This document shows, one piece after another, positions 52,127 to 61,564 of a stretch of 64,000 nt of DNA. Within the stretch, counting starts at the first letter, position 1, and each line of letters opens with the position of its first letter. A program made the translations under genes and the position numbers. Source of the DNA: an uncultured Bacteroidales bacterium (GTDB taxonomy: Bacteria > Bacteroidota > Bacteroidia > Bacteroidales > Paludibacteraceae); contig ONJT01000012.1 in NCBI GenBank assembly GCA_900318245.1, forward strand, positions 1 to 64,000, read 5' to 3'. A model generated the notes under the pieces. It worked only from the letters and a program-made list of their open reading frames with translations, was not told where the DNA came from and ran no database searches.

Positions 52127-53545
52127 ATGAAATTCAAAACATTAGTTGTATTGGCACTTGTAGCCGCTGTTCCGGCGCTGGCATGTGCTAAGAAACCGAA
52201 GAAAGTAGGTGAAGAGGTTGCTGTTCAGGCAGCAGAAGAGGTAGATGACGACGATGAACCGACGATCACGGAGGAATGCGTGATGAACGTGTCGCTCTTC
52301 CACGAAGCAGTGAAGAACAAGATGTATGCGGACGCATACGAGCCTTGGTGGGATGTGTACAAAAACTGCCCGAACGCGAACAAGTCCATCTATTCTGACG
52401 GTGCGAAGATCGTAGAGGCTTTGTATCAGGCTACTTCCGACAAGGGCGAGAAAGAGCGTCTGGCTAAACTCGCTATCGAGATGCAAGACAAGCGTATCAA
52501 GTATTTCGGTAATGATCCCAAGTACCCGAAAGCGTATATCCTCGGCGAGAAGGGTTTGGCATACATTGATTTCTACGGAGAGAGTAAGTACGATGATGCA
52601 CGTGAGTGCTTGCGTAAGTCCGCTGAAGGTATGGGTATCAAGAGTAAAATGGCTGTCCTCAAAGCTTTGGTAGATGTTTCGTATTCGCTCTATAAAGCAA
52701 ATCCGGATGACAAGGCTGAGGATCTGATTGGAGACTACGAGTTGGCAAGCGGTCTGTTGGCTGACCAAGCCGCTGATCCGAATAACAAGAATGCTGAGCT
52801 GGCATCGAAGCAGAAAGACTACGTAGATAACATCTTCGCTATTTCCGGTGCTGCAGACTGCAATAAACTGGACGAGTTGTACGCAGACGATGTAGAGGAT
52901 AACAAGAACAACCTCGATGTGCTCCAGAAGATCGTAAAGCTCTACAAACGTGTACGTTGTACGGAGAGTGATGTGTATTTCGCTGCTTGCGAGGCTGCGC
53001 ATAAACTGCAACCTACGGATGAGTCCGCTGCCGGCTGCGCTTCGATGGCTGCCAAGAAAGGGGATTACGAAGCTGCTGTGATGTACTACGACCAGGCTAT
53101 CCAGCTTGCTACCGTGGATGAGGAGTACGAAGATGTAGCGGACTACCAGTACAATGCGGCTGTATATTGCTACTCGAACCTCAAGCGCTATCCGGAAGCA
53201 CGCCGTTATGCACAGGCTTCGATCGCTACACTGACTAATCTCGGTATGACCAAAGGCCAGGGACGTTGTTATATCATCATCGGTATGGCTTATGCTGCTA
53301 CCCGTCTGTACGGTAATGACCCGAAGGGTACCATCTTGAACAAGACCGTTTATTGGGCTGCTGTAGATAAATTCGTAAAGGCAAAGCAGATCGATCCGTC
53401 GGTTGAGGCAGCTGCTAACGATTGCATCTCGACCTATGCGAAATACTTCCCGACCAAAGAGGAGCGTTTCGACCTGCCGAATGAGTTCTCCGGCTCTACC
53501 TATTACGTAGGAGGTTGGATCGGTGAGACGACCACTATCCGATAA
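52127..53545 (+). CDS. Secreted TPR-repeat protein
   Basis: 472 residues. Signal peptide (MKFKTLVVLALVAAVPALACA), an acidic linker (EEVDDDDEP), then helical repeats with TPR spacing; the clearest lies in CASMAAKKGDYEAAVMYYDQAIQLA. Such proteins scaffold envelope complexes; here it lies between an outer-membrane barrel gene and lptC. Note Ala-Cys-Ala at the signal end, which could be a lipobox-like site but lacks the Leu at -3. The substrate or partner is unknown. Confidence 0.8.
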   Translation: MKFKTLVVLALVAAVPALACAKKPKKVGEEVAVQAAEEVDDDDEPTITEECVMNVSLFHEAVKNKMYADAYEPWWDVYKNCPNANKSIYSDGAKIVEALYQATSDKGEKERLAKLAIEMQDKRIKYFGNDPKYPKAYILGEKGLAYIDFYGESKYDDARECLRKSAEGMGIKSKMAVLKALVDVSYSLYKANPDDKAEDLIGDYELASGLLADQAADPNNKNAELASKQKDYVDNIFAISGAADCNKLDELYADDVEDNKNNLDVLQKIVKLYKRVRCTESDVYFAACEAAHKLQPTDESAAGCASMAAKKGDYEAAVMYYDQAIQLATVDEEYEDVADYQYNAAVYCYSNLKRYPEARRYAQASIATLTNLGMTKGQGRCYIIIGMAYAATRLYGNDPKGTILNKTVYWAAVDKFVKAKQIDPSVEAAANDCISTYAKYFPTKEERFDLPNEFSGSTYYVGGWIGETTTIR

Positions 53546-54137
53546 TATCCTGATGGCGAGCAACCTCATGTTGCTCGCTATCGTTTTGTTCGCTTGCTCG
53601 CCTGCCGAACAGGCGACGCAGGATCAAGTACCGCTACGAGACTCGCTGCCGGTACTTGTCGGCGATACAGTGACGACCCTCATCTCTGACTCGGGTATCA
53701 CGCGCTACCGTATAGAGACCACTCAGTGGCTCGTCTTTGACAAGAAAGAACCGACCTATCAGGAGTTTCCGAAAGGTATCTACCTCGAGCAGTTCGATGA
53801 AGCGCTGACCGTACAGGCTTCGCTCAAGGCCGACTACGCCTATTATAATGAACCGGATCAGCACTGGACGCTGCGCGGGAACGTGCATGCCATGAACCGC
53901 AAAGGGGAGCATTTTGATACCCAGGAACTCAAGTGGGACCAGAAGACCCACCGCGTGTACTCCGACTCCGCGATACATATCACGCGCGAGAAGAGTATCA
54001 TCGAAGGAGTAGGGTTTGAGTCCAACGAGGAGATGAGCAAATATACGATCATGCATCCGACAGGCGTCTTCCCCATCGACGACGAAGAGGAAGCACAGCC
54101 TGCAGAAGAATCCAAACTAAAAATAGCAAACATATAA
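53523..54137 (+). CDS. lptC: LPS export periplasmic protein LptC-like lipoprotein
   Basis: 204 residues from ATG 53523, which gives RR before the hydrophobic core and a lipobox LFAC. This start overlaps the TPR gene by 23 bp; the alternative ATG 53553 would leave an uncharged, short signal. The LptC-like beta-jelly-roll appears as GIYLEQFDEALTVQASLKADYAYYNEPDQHWTLRGNV-type strands (about 85-130). It would help carry LPS across the periplasm. The C-terminus is acidic and variable. Confidence 0.85.
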   Translation: MRRPLSDNILMASNLMLLAIVLFACSPAEQATQDQVPLRDSLPVLVGDTVTTLISDSGITRYRIETTQWLVFDKKEPTYQEFPKGIYLEQFDEALTVQASLKADYAYYNEPDQHWTLRGNVHAMNRKGEHFDTQELKWDQKTHRVYSDSAIHITREKSIIEGVGFESNEEMSKYTIMHPTGVFPIDDEEEAQPAEESKLKIANI

Positions 54138-54138
54138 T

Positions 54139-54879
54139 ATGTTATTAGAAGGAAAAACAGCCATCATCACGGGCGCTGCCCGTGGTATCGGTAAACAGAT
54201 CGCCCTTGCTTTTGCCCGCGAGGGCGCGAAGATAGCGTTCACGGACCTCGAACTGAACGAAGCCGCTCAGGCGACACACGACGAGATCGCGGCGCTGGGC
54301 GTGAAGGTGCAGTTCTATGCCTCCAATGCGGCCGATTTCGACGAGGCGCATAAGGTGGTAGAGCAGGTAGCAGCGGACTTCGGCAGCGTAGATATACTGG
54401 TCAACAACGCCGGTATCACGCGCGACACGCTGCTCATGCGTATGACCGAACAGCAGTGGGATCAGGTGATTCAAGTCAACCTCAAGTCTGCGTTTAACTT
54501 CACGCATGCCGTGACACCCGTTATGATGCGTCAGCGCAGCGGTTCAATCATCTCCCTCAGTTCGGTAGTAGGTATCAACGGCAATGCCGGTCAGGCGAAC
54601 TATGCCGCTTCGAAAGCCGGTATCATCGCCCTCACGAAGTCGGTAGCCAAAGAGTTAGGAGCCCGCGGCGTACGTGCCAATGCAATCGCGCCGGGATTTA
54701 TCTTGACCGACATGACCAAGGCCCTGCCGGAAGAGACGCTCAAGCAGTTTGTGACGCTCATTCCTATGCGCCGAGGCGGAGAACCCGAAGAGGTGGCGAA
54801 AGTGGCGTTATTCTTGGCTTCTGACCTTAGTTCGTACGTCTCCGGACAAGTGATCCAAGTCAACGGCGCGATGGCATAA
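54139..54879 (+). CDS. fabG: 3-oxoacyl-[acyl-carrier-protein] reductase
   Basis: 246 residues of the short-chain dehydrogenase family. Cofactor loop GAARGIGKQIA, NNAG and the active-site YAASKAG with Ser-Tyr-Lys. It reduces 3-oxoacyl-ACP with NADPH in fatty-acid synthesis. It follows lptC by 1 bp. Other SDR substrates are possible, but the sequence is typical FabG. Confidence 0.92.
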   Translation: MLLEGKTAIITGAARGIGKQIALAFAREGAKIAFTDLELNEAAQATHDEIAALGVKVQFYASNAADFDEAHKVVEQVAADFGSVDILVNNAGITRDTLLMRMTEQQWDQVIQVNLKSAFNFTHAVTPVMMRQRSGSIISLSSVVGINGNAGQANYAASKAGIIALTKSVAKELGARGVRANAIAPGFILTDMTKALPEETLKQFVTLIPMRRGGEPEEVAKVALFLASDLSSYVSGQVIQVNGAMA

Positions 54880-54891
54880 ACAAAGAGAAAT

Positions 54892-55662
54892 ATGTTTCAA
54901 AAGAAAAACTACGATACTAAGCGGCCGAAAGAGAAAGAGATGATCTTCGGTATCCGCGCCGTGATAGAGGCTATCGAGGCCGGCAAAGTGCTGGACAAAG
55001 TGCTACTGCGCCGCGACATGAGTTCCGCTATCGGACGTGAGCTGCTGCTCAAACTCGAAGGCACGAGTACGCCTATCCAGCGTGTACCGGTTGAGAAACT
55101 CAATCAGTTTACCGATAAGAACCATCAGGGCGTTATTGCGTTCCTTAGTCCGATAGAGTTCTATCCGCTCGAGAACCTCGTGCAGAGCCTATACGACGAA
55201 GGTAAAACGCCGCTATTGATGCTTCTGGACGGAGTGACAGACGTGCGGAACTTCGGCGCTATTGCCCGTACATGCGTATGCGCAGGCGTACACGCACTTA
55301 TTATAGGTACGCGCGGAAGTGCCGCTATCAACGGTGATGCTGTCAAGGCGTCCGCTGGCGCCCTGCATACGCTTCCGATCTGCAAGGTGGAGAACCTGCA
55401 AAACGCGCTGCAATACCTGCGCGACAGCGGCCTGCGTATCATTGCTGCGACCGAACATACCGAGCGCAACTATACGGAAGTCGATATGACCGTGCCGACC
55501 TGTATTGTGATGGGTTCGGAAGAGAAGGGAATCTATGAAGAGAACCTCAAACTCTGTACGGACCAGGTACGGTTGCCGATGACCGGCGTGATCGAATCGC
55601 TTAACGTGAGTGTGGCGGCCGGCGTATTCATCTACGAAGCGGTAAGACAAAGAGGCTTATGA
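54892..55662 (+). CDS. rlmB: 23S rRNA (guanosine-2'-O)-methyltransferase-like SPOUT protein
   Basis: 256 residues. An N-terminal substrate-binding domain (FGIRAVIEAIEAGK) and the C-terminal SPOUT knot with LLDGVTDVRNFGAIARTC, GSEEKGI and IESLNVSVAAGVFIYEA. TrmH/RlmB group; in Bacteroidota this form is usually called RlmB. The stop overlaps the next gene start by 4 bp (ATGA). Confidence 0.92.
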   Translation: MFQKKNYDTKRPKEKEMIFGIRAVIEAIEAGKVLDKVLLRRDMSSAIGRELLLKLEGTSTPIQRVPVEKLNQFTDKNHQGVIAFLSPIEFYPLENLVQSLYDEGKTPLLMLLDGVTDVRNFGAIARTCVCAGVHALIIGTRGSAAINGDAVKASAGALHTLPICKVENLQNALQYLRDSGLRIIAATEHTERNYTEVDMTVPTCIVMGSEEKGIYEENLKLCTDQVRLPMTGVIESLNVSVAAGVFIYEAVRQRGL

Positions 55663-56339
55663 CCGTTTTATACGAGGACAATCATATTATCGCTGTCAAC
55701 AAGACCTGCAACGAGATCGTGCAGGGCGACAAGACCGGAGACACGCCGCTGAGCGAAACCGTAAAGGCGTATATCAAGGTCAAATATAACAAACCCGGAG
55801 AGGTGTTCTTAGGTGTCACGCACCGTTTGGATCGCCCGACGAGCGGGGTAGTGCTTTTCGCCCGAACGAGCAAAGCGCTTGCCCGCCTGAACGAGATGTT
55901 CAAGAGCCACGAGCAGATCAAAAAGACCTATTGGGCGATCGTTCAGGGAGCACCCAAACAGCCCGAAGCACGCCTCGAAAATTGGCTTGTAAAGAACGAA
56001 TCGCAGAACAAGAGTTATATTGTAAAACCGCACACAAAAGACGCGAAGCAGGCTGTTTTGAATTATAAAACCTTAATTCGCGGCGAAAATTACACCCTTT
56101 TAGAGGTAGATCTCGAGACCGGCCGACACCATCAGATACGATGCCAATTGGCGGCCATCGGGTGCCCGATAAAAGGGGATCTGAAGTACGGCGCCAAGCG
56201 CTCAAATCCCGACGGAGGAATATGCCTCCACGCACGACAAATCGCATTTATTCATCCTGTAAGCAAAGAACCGATATGTATCACAGCTCCAACACCCGAA
56301 GACTCCTTGTGGCAGCAACTCTCTGCCTCTCAACAATAG
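55659..56339 (+). CDS. RluA-family pseudouridine synthase
   Basis: 226 residues, short and without an N-terminal S4 domain. The catalytic motif is THRLDRPTSGVVLFART, with the reactive Asp in RLD. The C-terminal part GRHHQIRCQLAAIGCPIKGDLKYG is family-typical. It isomerises uridine in rRNA or tRNA; the exact site is unknown. Its last 64 bases overlap, in another frame, the start of the pectate-lyase-like gene. Confidence 0.9.
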   Translation: MTVLYEDNHIIAVNKTCNEIVQGDKTGDTPLSETVKAYIKVKYNKPGEVFLGVTHRLDRPTSGVVLFARTSKALARLNEMFKSHEQIKKTYWAIVQGAPKQPEARLENWLVKNESQNKSYIVKPHTKDAKQAVLNYKTLIRGENYTLLEVDLETGRHHQIRCQLAAIGCPIKGDLKYGAKRSNPDGGICLHARQIAFIHPVSKEPICITAPTPEDSLWQQLSASQQ

Positions 56340-57943
56340 TCGGCTTTGCCGCGGTATTGCCGGACACACTGCTCGCCTTTCCGGGCGCAGAAGGATTCGG
56401 TAAGTACACCTCCGGAGGTCGCGGGGGCAAGGTGGTCTATGTGACAACTTTGGAGGACGACGCTAACGGCGAGATAGAGGGCTCATTGCGCTGGGCGGTG
56501 AAGCAATTTCCGGGCGAACCGCTCACGGTTTGCTTTGCTGTGACAGGTGAGATTCGGCTGGTCAAGGACCTGCGTATTAACCGCAAGAATTACACCATCG
56601 CCGGACAAACGGCGCCGGGTATGGGAATTCTGATTAGTCATAATAAGGTTAATTGCGGTGGATCGGAGAATTTTATTATTCGAAATATCCGTTTTCGTAT
56701 TGGGCGGAATGACATCAACGGAAATATCATCACGCAAAATGCCTTCGGCGCAGAGAATTGCAGCAGTTATATCATCGACCATTGCGAGTTCGGGTGGTCT
56801 ACGGAGGAGAATATGAATACCTACGACAGCCATTTTATTACCGTGCAATACTGTATCGTGCACGAGGGTCTGAATGACTCCGGACACCCGAAAGGTGCGC
56901 GCGGATACGGATGTCAGTGGGGCGGATCTCCGGCTACGTACCATCATAACTTGCTGGTTAACAACAACAAACGTTCTTGTCGTTTCAACGGAGCGCAGAG
57001 CAATGATTTCGTGGTTTATCTCGATTATATTAATAATGTACAGTATAATTTCGAGGGCGGTAGTAACGGTTGTTACGGCGGAGAGAATACGGCGAAGATT
57101 GATTCGTATAATGGCTTGAACTCCGCGCATGAATGCAATTTTATCAATAACTACTATAAGTTAGGACCGAACACGACGAACAAGAAATATTTCTTCTCTG
57201 TAGAGAAAGCGCGTTCGGGCGCTACGTCGTGGGGACCGAGCCAATGGTATGTGAACGGCAATATTTTTGATGGAGTGCCGACAGCGACCGCAGATAACTG
57301 GTCGGCAATAGTAGGCAAATCGCCGTATAGCAACACCGACACGCTTCGCGTGGATACGATCATTCGACCTAAGACTCCTTGGTGGCGATGGACGGAGGAT
57401 TCGATCTATGGCCGCTATGATTTCGATATGTATGCCTACGCGGCAAGTACATTCCAGACCGCAGAAGAGGCTTTTGAGACCGTAATGGATACGGCAGGCT
57501 GCTTCCCGCGCGATCATGTGGCTAAGCGCCTTGCGGCGGATACCAGGGCCGGCTCATATACGTATGAGGGTTCGAAGACCGGTAAGAAAGGTATTATTGA
57601 CCTCGAGACGGATGCCGAAGGATTCTATGACTATCCGGTGGTTGCACCGCTCACAGATACCGACCTCGATGGTATGCCGGATGTATGGGAAATCGCGAAC
57701 GATTGTAACCCGAATGTGGCGGATAATAACGTGCGCCATGCGAGCGGATACACGATGCTGGAGATGTACCTGAATGACGCGATGCATAAATTGCCTATGG
57801 ACGATGGTTACAGGCCGCAAGGAGTAGAAACCGTAGAGTGGAGTACTCCGAGCAAGAAGATCTTCCGCGAAGGACAGTTGTTGATTCAGCGCGGCGATAA
57901 GACCTATACCCTGCAAGGGCAAGCACTAAACATTAAACAATAA
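56276..57943 (+). CDS. Secreted pectate-lyase-like protein (right-handed beta-helix)
   Basis: 555 residues from ATG 56276, the only ATG that gives a signal peptide (RRLLVAATLCLSTIVGFA). The longer frame from 56141 is read inside the RluA gene. The mature start FPGAEGFGKYTSGGRGGKVV is typical of Bacteroidota pectate lyases, and IIDHCEFGWSTEEN lies in the beta-helix. A DTDLDGMPDVWEI segment is a thrombospondin type-3-like calcium repeat. The last residues (REGQLLIQRGDKTYTLQGQALN) resemble a short T9SS-style tail. It probably cleaves pectic polymers outside the cell, which is inferred. Confidence 0.83.
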   Translation: MYHSSNTRRLLVAATLCLSTIVGFAAVLPDTLLAFPGAEGFGKYTSGGRGGKVVYVTTLEDDANGEIEGSLRWAVKQFPGEPLTVCFAVTGEIRLVKDLRINRKNYTIAGQTAPGMGILISHNKVNCGGSENFIIRNIRFRIGRNDINGNIITQNAFGAENCSSYIIDHCEFGWSTEENMNTYDSHFITVQYCIVHEGLNDSGHPKGARGYGCQWGGSPATYHHNLLVNNNKRSCRFNGAQSNDFVVYLDYINNVQYNFEGGSNGCYGGENTAKIDSYNGLNSAHECNFINNYYKLGPNTTNKKYFFSVEKARSGATSWGPSQWYVNGNIFDGVPTATADNWSAIVGKSPYSNTDTLRVDTIIRPKTPWWRWTEDSIYGRYDFDMYAYAASTFQTAEEAFETVMDTAGCFPRDHVAKRLAADTRAGSYTYEGSKTGKKGIIDLETDAEGFYDYPVVAPLTDTDLDGMPDVWEIANDCNPNVADNNVRHASGYTMLEMYLNDAMHKLPMDDGYRPQGVETVEWSTPSKKIFREGQLLIQRGDKTYTLQGQALNIKQ

Positions 57944-57954
57944 ACACTCAACAA
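57927..57954 (+). repeat. Heptamer array spanning the lyase stop codon
   Basis: taaacat, taaacaa, taaacac, tcaacaa: four 7-bp units with the TAA stop (57941-57943) in the third. The next gene starts 4 bp after the array. Confidence 0.82.
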
Positions 57955-57958
57955 TATA

Positions 57959-59146
57959 ATGGAGATTAGTTTACGGGCGCAATCCATGCCGGAGAGCCCA
58001 ATCCGAAAACTGGCAAAGTACGCTGACGAGGCAAAACTCGCCGGCATACATGTGTACCACCTTAATATCGGTCAGCCGGATATCAAAACACCGCCGCAGG
58101 CACTTGAGGCAGTGAAGAATTTCAGCACGGAGATTCTGGAGTACTCGCCGTCTCAGGGACTAAAGTCCCTGCGTACAAAGATGGTGAGTTATTATGCCAA
58201 TTACGGCATCGACCTCTCGCCGGATGAGATCATCATCACCGCGGGCGGATCGGAGGCCATCATGTTCGCGTACATGAGTTGCCTCAACCCGGGCGATGAG
58301 ATCATCGTGACCGACCCGAGTTATGCTAACTATATGGCGTTCGCTATCTCTGCGGGCGCGGTGGTGAAGAGCGTGAAAACGGACATTAAGAACGGCTTTA
58401 AGTTGCCGCCTGTGGAGGAGTTCGAGAAGCAAATTACACCTAAGACACGGGCCATTCTAATCTGTAACCCCAACAACCCGACGGGCTACTTGTACACCAA
58501 GCAGGAGATGCGCCAGATTCGTGATTTGGTGAAGAAATATGACCTCTACCTCATCTCTGATGAGGTGTACCGCGAGTTTATCTACACCAAGTCGCCGTAT
58601 ATCTCCGCTTGTCACCTCGAGGGTATTGAGGAGAATGTGGTACTCGTGGATAGCGTTTCGAAGCGTTATTCGGAGTGTGGTATTCGTATCGGCGCGCTCA
58701 TCACCAAGAACAAAGCCGTGCGCGAGTCAGTTATGAAGTTCTGTCAGGCGCGTCTCAGTCCTCCTTTGTTCGGTCAGGTAGTAGCCGAGGCAAGTCTCTC
58801 TACGCCGGAAGAGTATATGCAGGAGGTGTATGACGAGTATCTGGGTCGTCGTAATTTCCTTATCGACCAACTCAATCAGATCCCCGGTGTCTTTGCTCCG
58901 GCTCCTACGGGTGCTTTCTATGTGATGGTAGAACTGCCGGTAGATGATTGCGAGAAGTTCTGCAAGTGGTGTCTGACGGATTTCCAGTACGAAGGTGCGA
59001 CGGTCATGATGGCCCCGGGAACGGGTTTCTACACCAATCCCGAAGATGGCCGTCATCAGGTCCGCATGGCCTACGTCCTCAACAAAGAAGACCTCGGCAA
59101 AGCGATGCTTGTACTACGAAAGGCCTTGGAGGCGTATAAAGGATAA
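57959..59146 (+). CDS. Class I pyridoxal-phosphate aminotransferase (aspartate type)
   Basis: 395 residues, fold type I. GQPDIKTPP near the start, AGGSEAIMFAY, NPNNPTGY, SDEVYREFIY and the PLP Lys in VDSVSKRYSECGIR. The closest family is aspartate/aromatic aminotransferase; substrate specificity is not certain. It follows the lyase gene across a heptamer array. A 12-bp palindrome (ggcgaattcgcc, 59152-59163) lies just after it. Confidence 0.9.
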   Translation: MEISLRAQSMPESPIRKLAKYADEAKLAGIHVYHLNIGQPDIKTPPQALEAVKNFSTEILEYSPSQGLKSLRTKMVSYYANYGIDLSPDEIIITAGGSEAIMFAYMSCLNPGDEIIVTDPSYANYMAFAISAGAVVKSVKTDIKNGFKLPPVEEFEKQITPKTRAILICNPNNPTGYLYTKQEMRQIRDLVKKYDLYLISDEVYREFIYTKSPYISACHLEGIEENVVLVDSVSKRYSECGIRIGALITKNKAVRESVMKFCQARLSPPLFGQVVAEASLSTPEEYMQEVYDEYLGRRNFLIDQLNQIPGVFAPAPTGAFYVMVELPVDDCEKFCKWCLTDFQYEGATVMMAPGTGFYTNPEDGRHQVRMAYVLNKEDLGKAMLVLRKALEAYKG

Positions 59147-59190
59147 AATAGGGCGAATTCGCCACAATTAGAAAGAAAATAACACAAATA

Positions 59191-59222
59191 TTTGCATGTG
59201 TCATTGTTTTTTCGTACCTTTG
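59191..59222 (+). promoter_or_regulatory. Promoter of the 57-residue gene, with palindrome
   Basis: TTTG at 59191-59194, CATGTGTCA, 20 bp, TACCTTTG at 59215-59222. Palindrome CCTTTGC-GGTT-GCAAAGG at 59217-59234. Confidence 0.85.
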
Positions 59223-59258
59223 CGGTTGCAAAGGTTTAGAAACAAGAATACTGATAAT

Positions 59259-59432
59259 ATGGAAGCAGCAGTAAAGACATCGTACGATTTAGACTCAAGA
59301 GTCTCTGAGCGCCCGATTATTGATCCAAACTGGAGAACTCAGCCTAGTTGTTCTCGCGAAGAATTTATGGATGAGTTGGCCCATAGAGTAGGTGCGCATT
59401 ACGGATTAGCCGATATCAGAGACGCACAGTGA
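59259..59432 (+). CDS. 57-residue hypothetical protein
   Basis: From ATG 59259 (the longer frame from 59196 overlaps the promoter). It starts MEAAVKTSYDLDSRVSERP and has a charged helical C-terminal half (REEFMDELAHRVGAHYG). No domain recognised; too short to assign. It has its own strong palindrome-type promoter and sits alone before the kinase gene, so expression looks real. Could be a regulator or antitoxin-like peptide, unproven. Confidence 0.55.
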   Translation: MEAAVKTSYDLDSRVSERPIIDPNWRTQPSCSREEFMDELAHRVGAHYGLADIRDAQ

Positions 59433-59544
59433 TCGGAGGTTCGTACATAATTGAATTCAAACTATCCGCAAAATCCGACAGCGTAAAAAAGCGGTGACAT
59501 AAAAGAAGAGGAAAATCCAAAAATGCATAAAAATGGCACTATTA

Positions 59545-59576
59545 TTTGCAAGTGTCATTTTTTTTGTGTAATTTTG
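59545..59576 (+). promoter_or_regulatory. Promoter of the Ser/Thr kinase gene, with palindrome
   Basis: TTTG at 59545-59548, CAAGTGTCA, 20 bp, TAATTTTG at 59569-59576. Palindrome ATTTTGC-GACT-GCAAAAT at 59571-59588. Confidence 0.85.
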
Positions 59577-59598
59577 CGACTGCAAAATAAGTCTGGCA

Positions 59599-60774
59599 AT
59601 GAATGATTCCTCTTTTATCATATCGCCCGTAAGCGCGGATTTCTCTGATGTATGGTCGGAACCGGAATTGTTGTCCTCGAAAGGGCACAATGCCTTGTAT
59701 GTAGCCACACGCTTCGGTCGCAAGTACGTACTGAAGGCTTTGGCAGAGTCTTATCGCGAATCCACGCCGCATATAGAACTCCTTCGCAAAGAGTTTGCTA
59801 TCGGAGTCGGTGTGGATCATCCGAATATCGTCCGGTTGCTTGATTTCGGGCACATGGATTCCATCGGTTGGTATATCCAAATGGAATATATTGATGGCAT
59901 TACGCTGGATCAGTTTCTTGAGACGAACCCGCCTGCAGCTATCCGTCGCCGCATCATGGAGCAACTCCTTGACGCCCTTTCTTGTTTGCATGAGCGGCAA
60001 ATCATCCATCGGGATATCAAACCGTCTAATATTCTCATTACGCGCAACGGATCTACGGTCAAACTGATTGATTTCGGAGTGTCCGATACGGATGATTATG
60101 TAACTTTCAAACAGCCTGCCGGTTCGATGGCGTATATCGCGCCGGAACAATTAGCAGGGCAACCTATAGACAATCGCGCAGATATCTATGCGATCGGTAA
60201 AATCATCACTCTTCTTTTCCCGCATTGCTACAGATATATTGCCCGCAAATGCACACGTGTGAACCCTGCAGATCGTTATTCTTCATGCCCACAAGTGTTG
60301 CGGGCTATAAAACGATCAGACAACTTGCGTATATGGTTGCCGGTTTCACTTATCTTTTTAGCCGTATTATGCCTTGCAGGATGGCTTATGTATGCCGTAT
60401 ACCGGCAAACCGAAATCAAGCATAGCGAACAGGAGCAGAGTCTTTCTGCCGATATTGATTCGTTAAATCGCCTCGTTGATTCATTAGCTGTCAAAACGAA
60501 AACACCTTCTCCGCATGAAGTTGTCCGTCGCAAAGCGGCTTCCATCCATCTCGCACGCCATGAAGCCATTCGCCGAGCCATCAGTCGCGGAGAGATAAAG
60601 ACGCTGAAAGAAGCCCGGGACTATGATGGAGGTCTGATAGAAAATTTCAAGAAGGTGGAGCTATCAATCAAAGATCCCGTTCTGCACGAAGAATTCATGG
60701 AAGCATATTTTTCATATTTCAATATGAATGACCAATTGTATGACTCTTTAGCCCGAGTTTTACCGGAGGAGTGA
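59599..60774 (+). CDS. Membrane Ser/Thr protein kinase
   Basis: 391 residues. Eukaryotic-type kinase domain with Lys46, HRDIKPSN (137-144), DFG (158-160) and APEQ (181-184); a clear Gly-rich loop is not obvious. A membrane helix at about 245-268 follows, then a helical extracytoplasmic or coiled region rich in Glu and Ser. This is the usual layout of a membrane-bound Hanks kinase. Substrates unknown; the only phosphatase genes in the window are 46 kb away. Own promoter. Confidence 0.9.
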   Translation: MNDSSFIISPVSADFSDVWSEPELLSSKGHNALYVATRFGRKYVLKALAESYRESTPHIELLRKEFAIGVGVDHPNIVRLLDFGHMDSIGWYIQMEYIDGITLDQFLETNPPAAIRRRIMEQLLDALSCLHERQIIHRDIKPSNILITRNGSTVKLIDFGVSDTDDYVTFKQPAGSMAYIAPEQLAGQPIDNRADIYAIGKIITLLFPHCYRYIARKCTRVNPADRYSSCPQVLRAIKRSDNLRIWLPVSLIFLAVLCLAGWLMYAVYRQTEIKHSEQEQSLSADIDSLNRLVDSLAVKTKTPSPHEVVRRKAASIHLARHEAIRRAISRGEIKTLKEARDYDGGLIENFKKVELSIKDPVLHEEFMEAYFSYFNMNDQLYDSLARVLPEE

Positions 60775-60797
60775 ATAAGAAAGAAATAATAAGAAGT

Positions 60798-60829
60798 ACG
60801 TGTATATCAGAAAAAAGCAGTACCTTTGC
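60798..60829 (+). promoter_or_regulatory. Promoter of the 60854 gene
   Basis: TACCTTTG at 60822-60829. The -33 TTTG is degenerate (TACG at 60798), but the extended TGTATATCA is present at the right spacing. Confidence 0.7.
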
Positions 60830-60853
60830 ACCGGATTTCAAAAATTGATCATT

Positions 60854-61426
60854 ATGAACAAAAATGCACCCGAGGTTATTCAGCTCCGCAAGGATGTAGA
60901 AGTGCGTTTCGGCACACGTCCGGCGACACCGGCTGATTTTGAGTCTCTCATCGCGCAAATCTGGCTGTGTCTGCATGAGAACTTGGCACTGAGTACATTA
61001 GAGCGTCTGTGGGGGTACGTAGAAGGTGCTAATAACACACGTCTTTCCACGCTCAATATCCTTGCCCGCTACGTGGGTTCGCGCGATTGGAATGATTATA
61101 CCAATCGTTTGAAAGACGGCGAACATGGCAGCAGTAATCCGTTCATCGCAGAGGGTATCCATACGAAGGACTTACAACCCGGCCAGAGTATTGAGGTTAC
61201 TTGGTTGCCCAACCGCCGTTGTGTGTTCCGCTATTTGGGTGATATGCGTTTTGAGGTTGTGGAATCTGTTAACTCCAAATTGAGCGCAGGGGATACTTTT
61301 GTCTCCACTTTCTTCCTGACTGGTCAGCCGCTTTTCATTGACCAGCTTGTCCTCACAGGCCATACCACCGTCTCTTATGTCGCTGGCAATAACGGCGGCC
61401 TCCAATCCGTCACCCTCTTGACATAA
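60854..61426 (+). CDS. Hypothetical protein, possible DNA-binding N-terminus
   Basis: 190 residues from ATG 60854; the longer frame from 60800 crosses the promoter. The N-terminal part has a ALSTLERLWGYVEGANNTRLSTLNILARYVG-like pattern that resembles a helix-turn-helix seen in other Bacteroidales accessory proteins; the C-terminal 90 residues are strand-rich. A regulator role is possible but unproven. Monocistronic. Confidence 0.62.
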   Translation: MNKNAPEVIQLRKDVEVRFGTRPATPADFESLIAQIWLCLHENLALSTLERLWGYVEGANNTRLSTLNILARYVGSRDWNDYTNRLKDGEHGSSNPFIAEGIHTKDLQPGQSIEVTWLPNRRCVFRYLGDMRFEVVESVNSKLSAGDTFVSTFFLTGQPLFIDQLVLTGHTTVSYVAGNNGGLQSVTLLT

Positions 61427-61473
61427 CAAGTAATAATCGTTTGAGCGCAGCGAAATAAGAAATAAAAAGAACT

Positions 61474-61505
61474 TCTCGTATATCAAATATTTGTTGTACT
61501 TTTGC
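61474..61505 (+). promoter_or_regulatory. Promoter of the 61565 lipoprotein
   Basis: TACTTTTG at 61498-61505. The -33 TTTG is degenerate (TTCT), with CGTATATCA following, 20-bp spacer. Confidence 0.7.
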
Positions 61506-61564
61506 AGCGGAATTCCGATGGGTTCCGCTGATTTGTTTATTAATCCTAAAAAAACATTACAACA

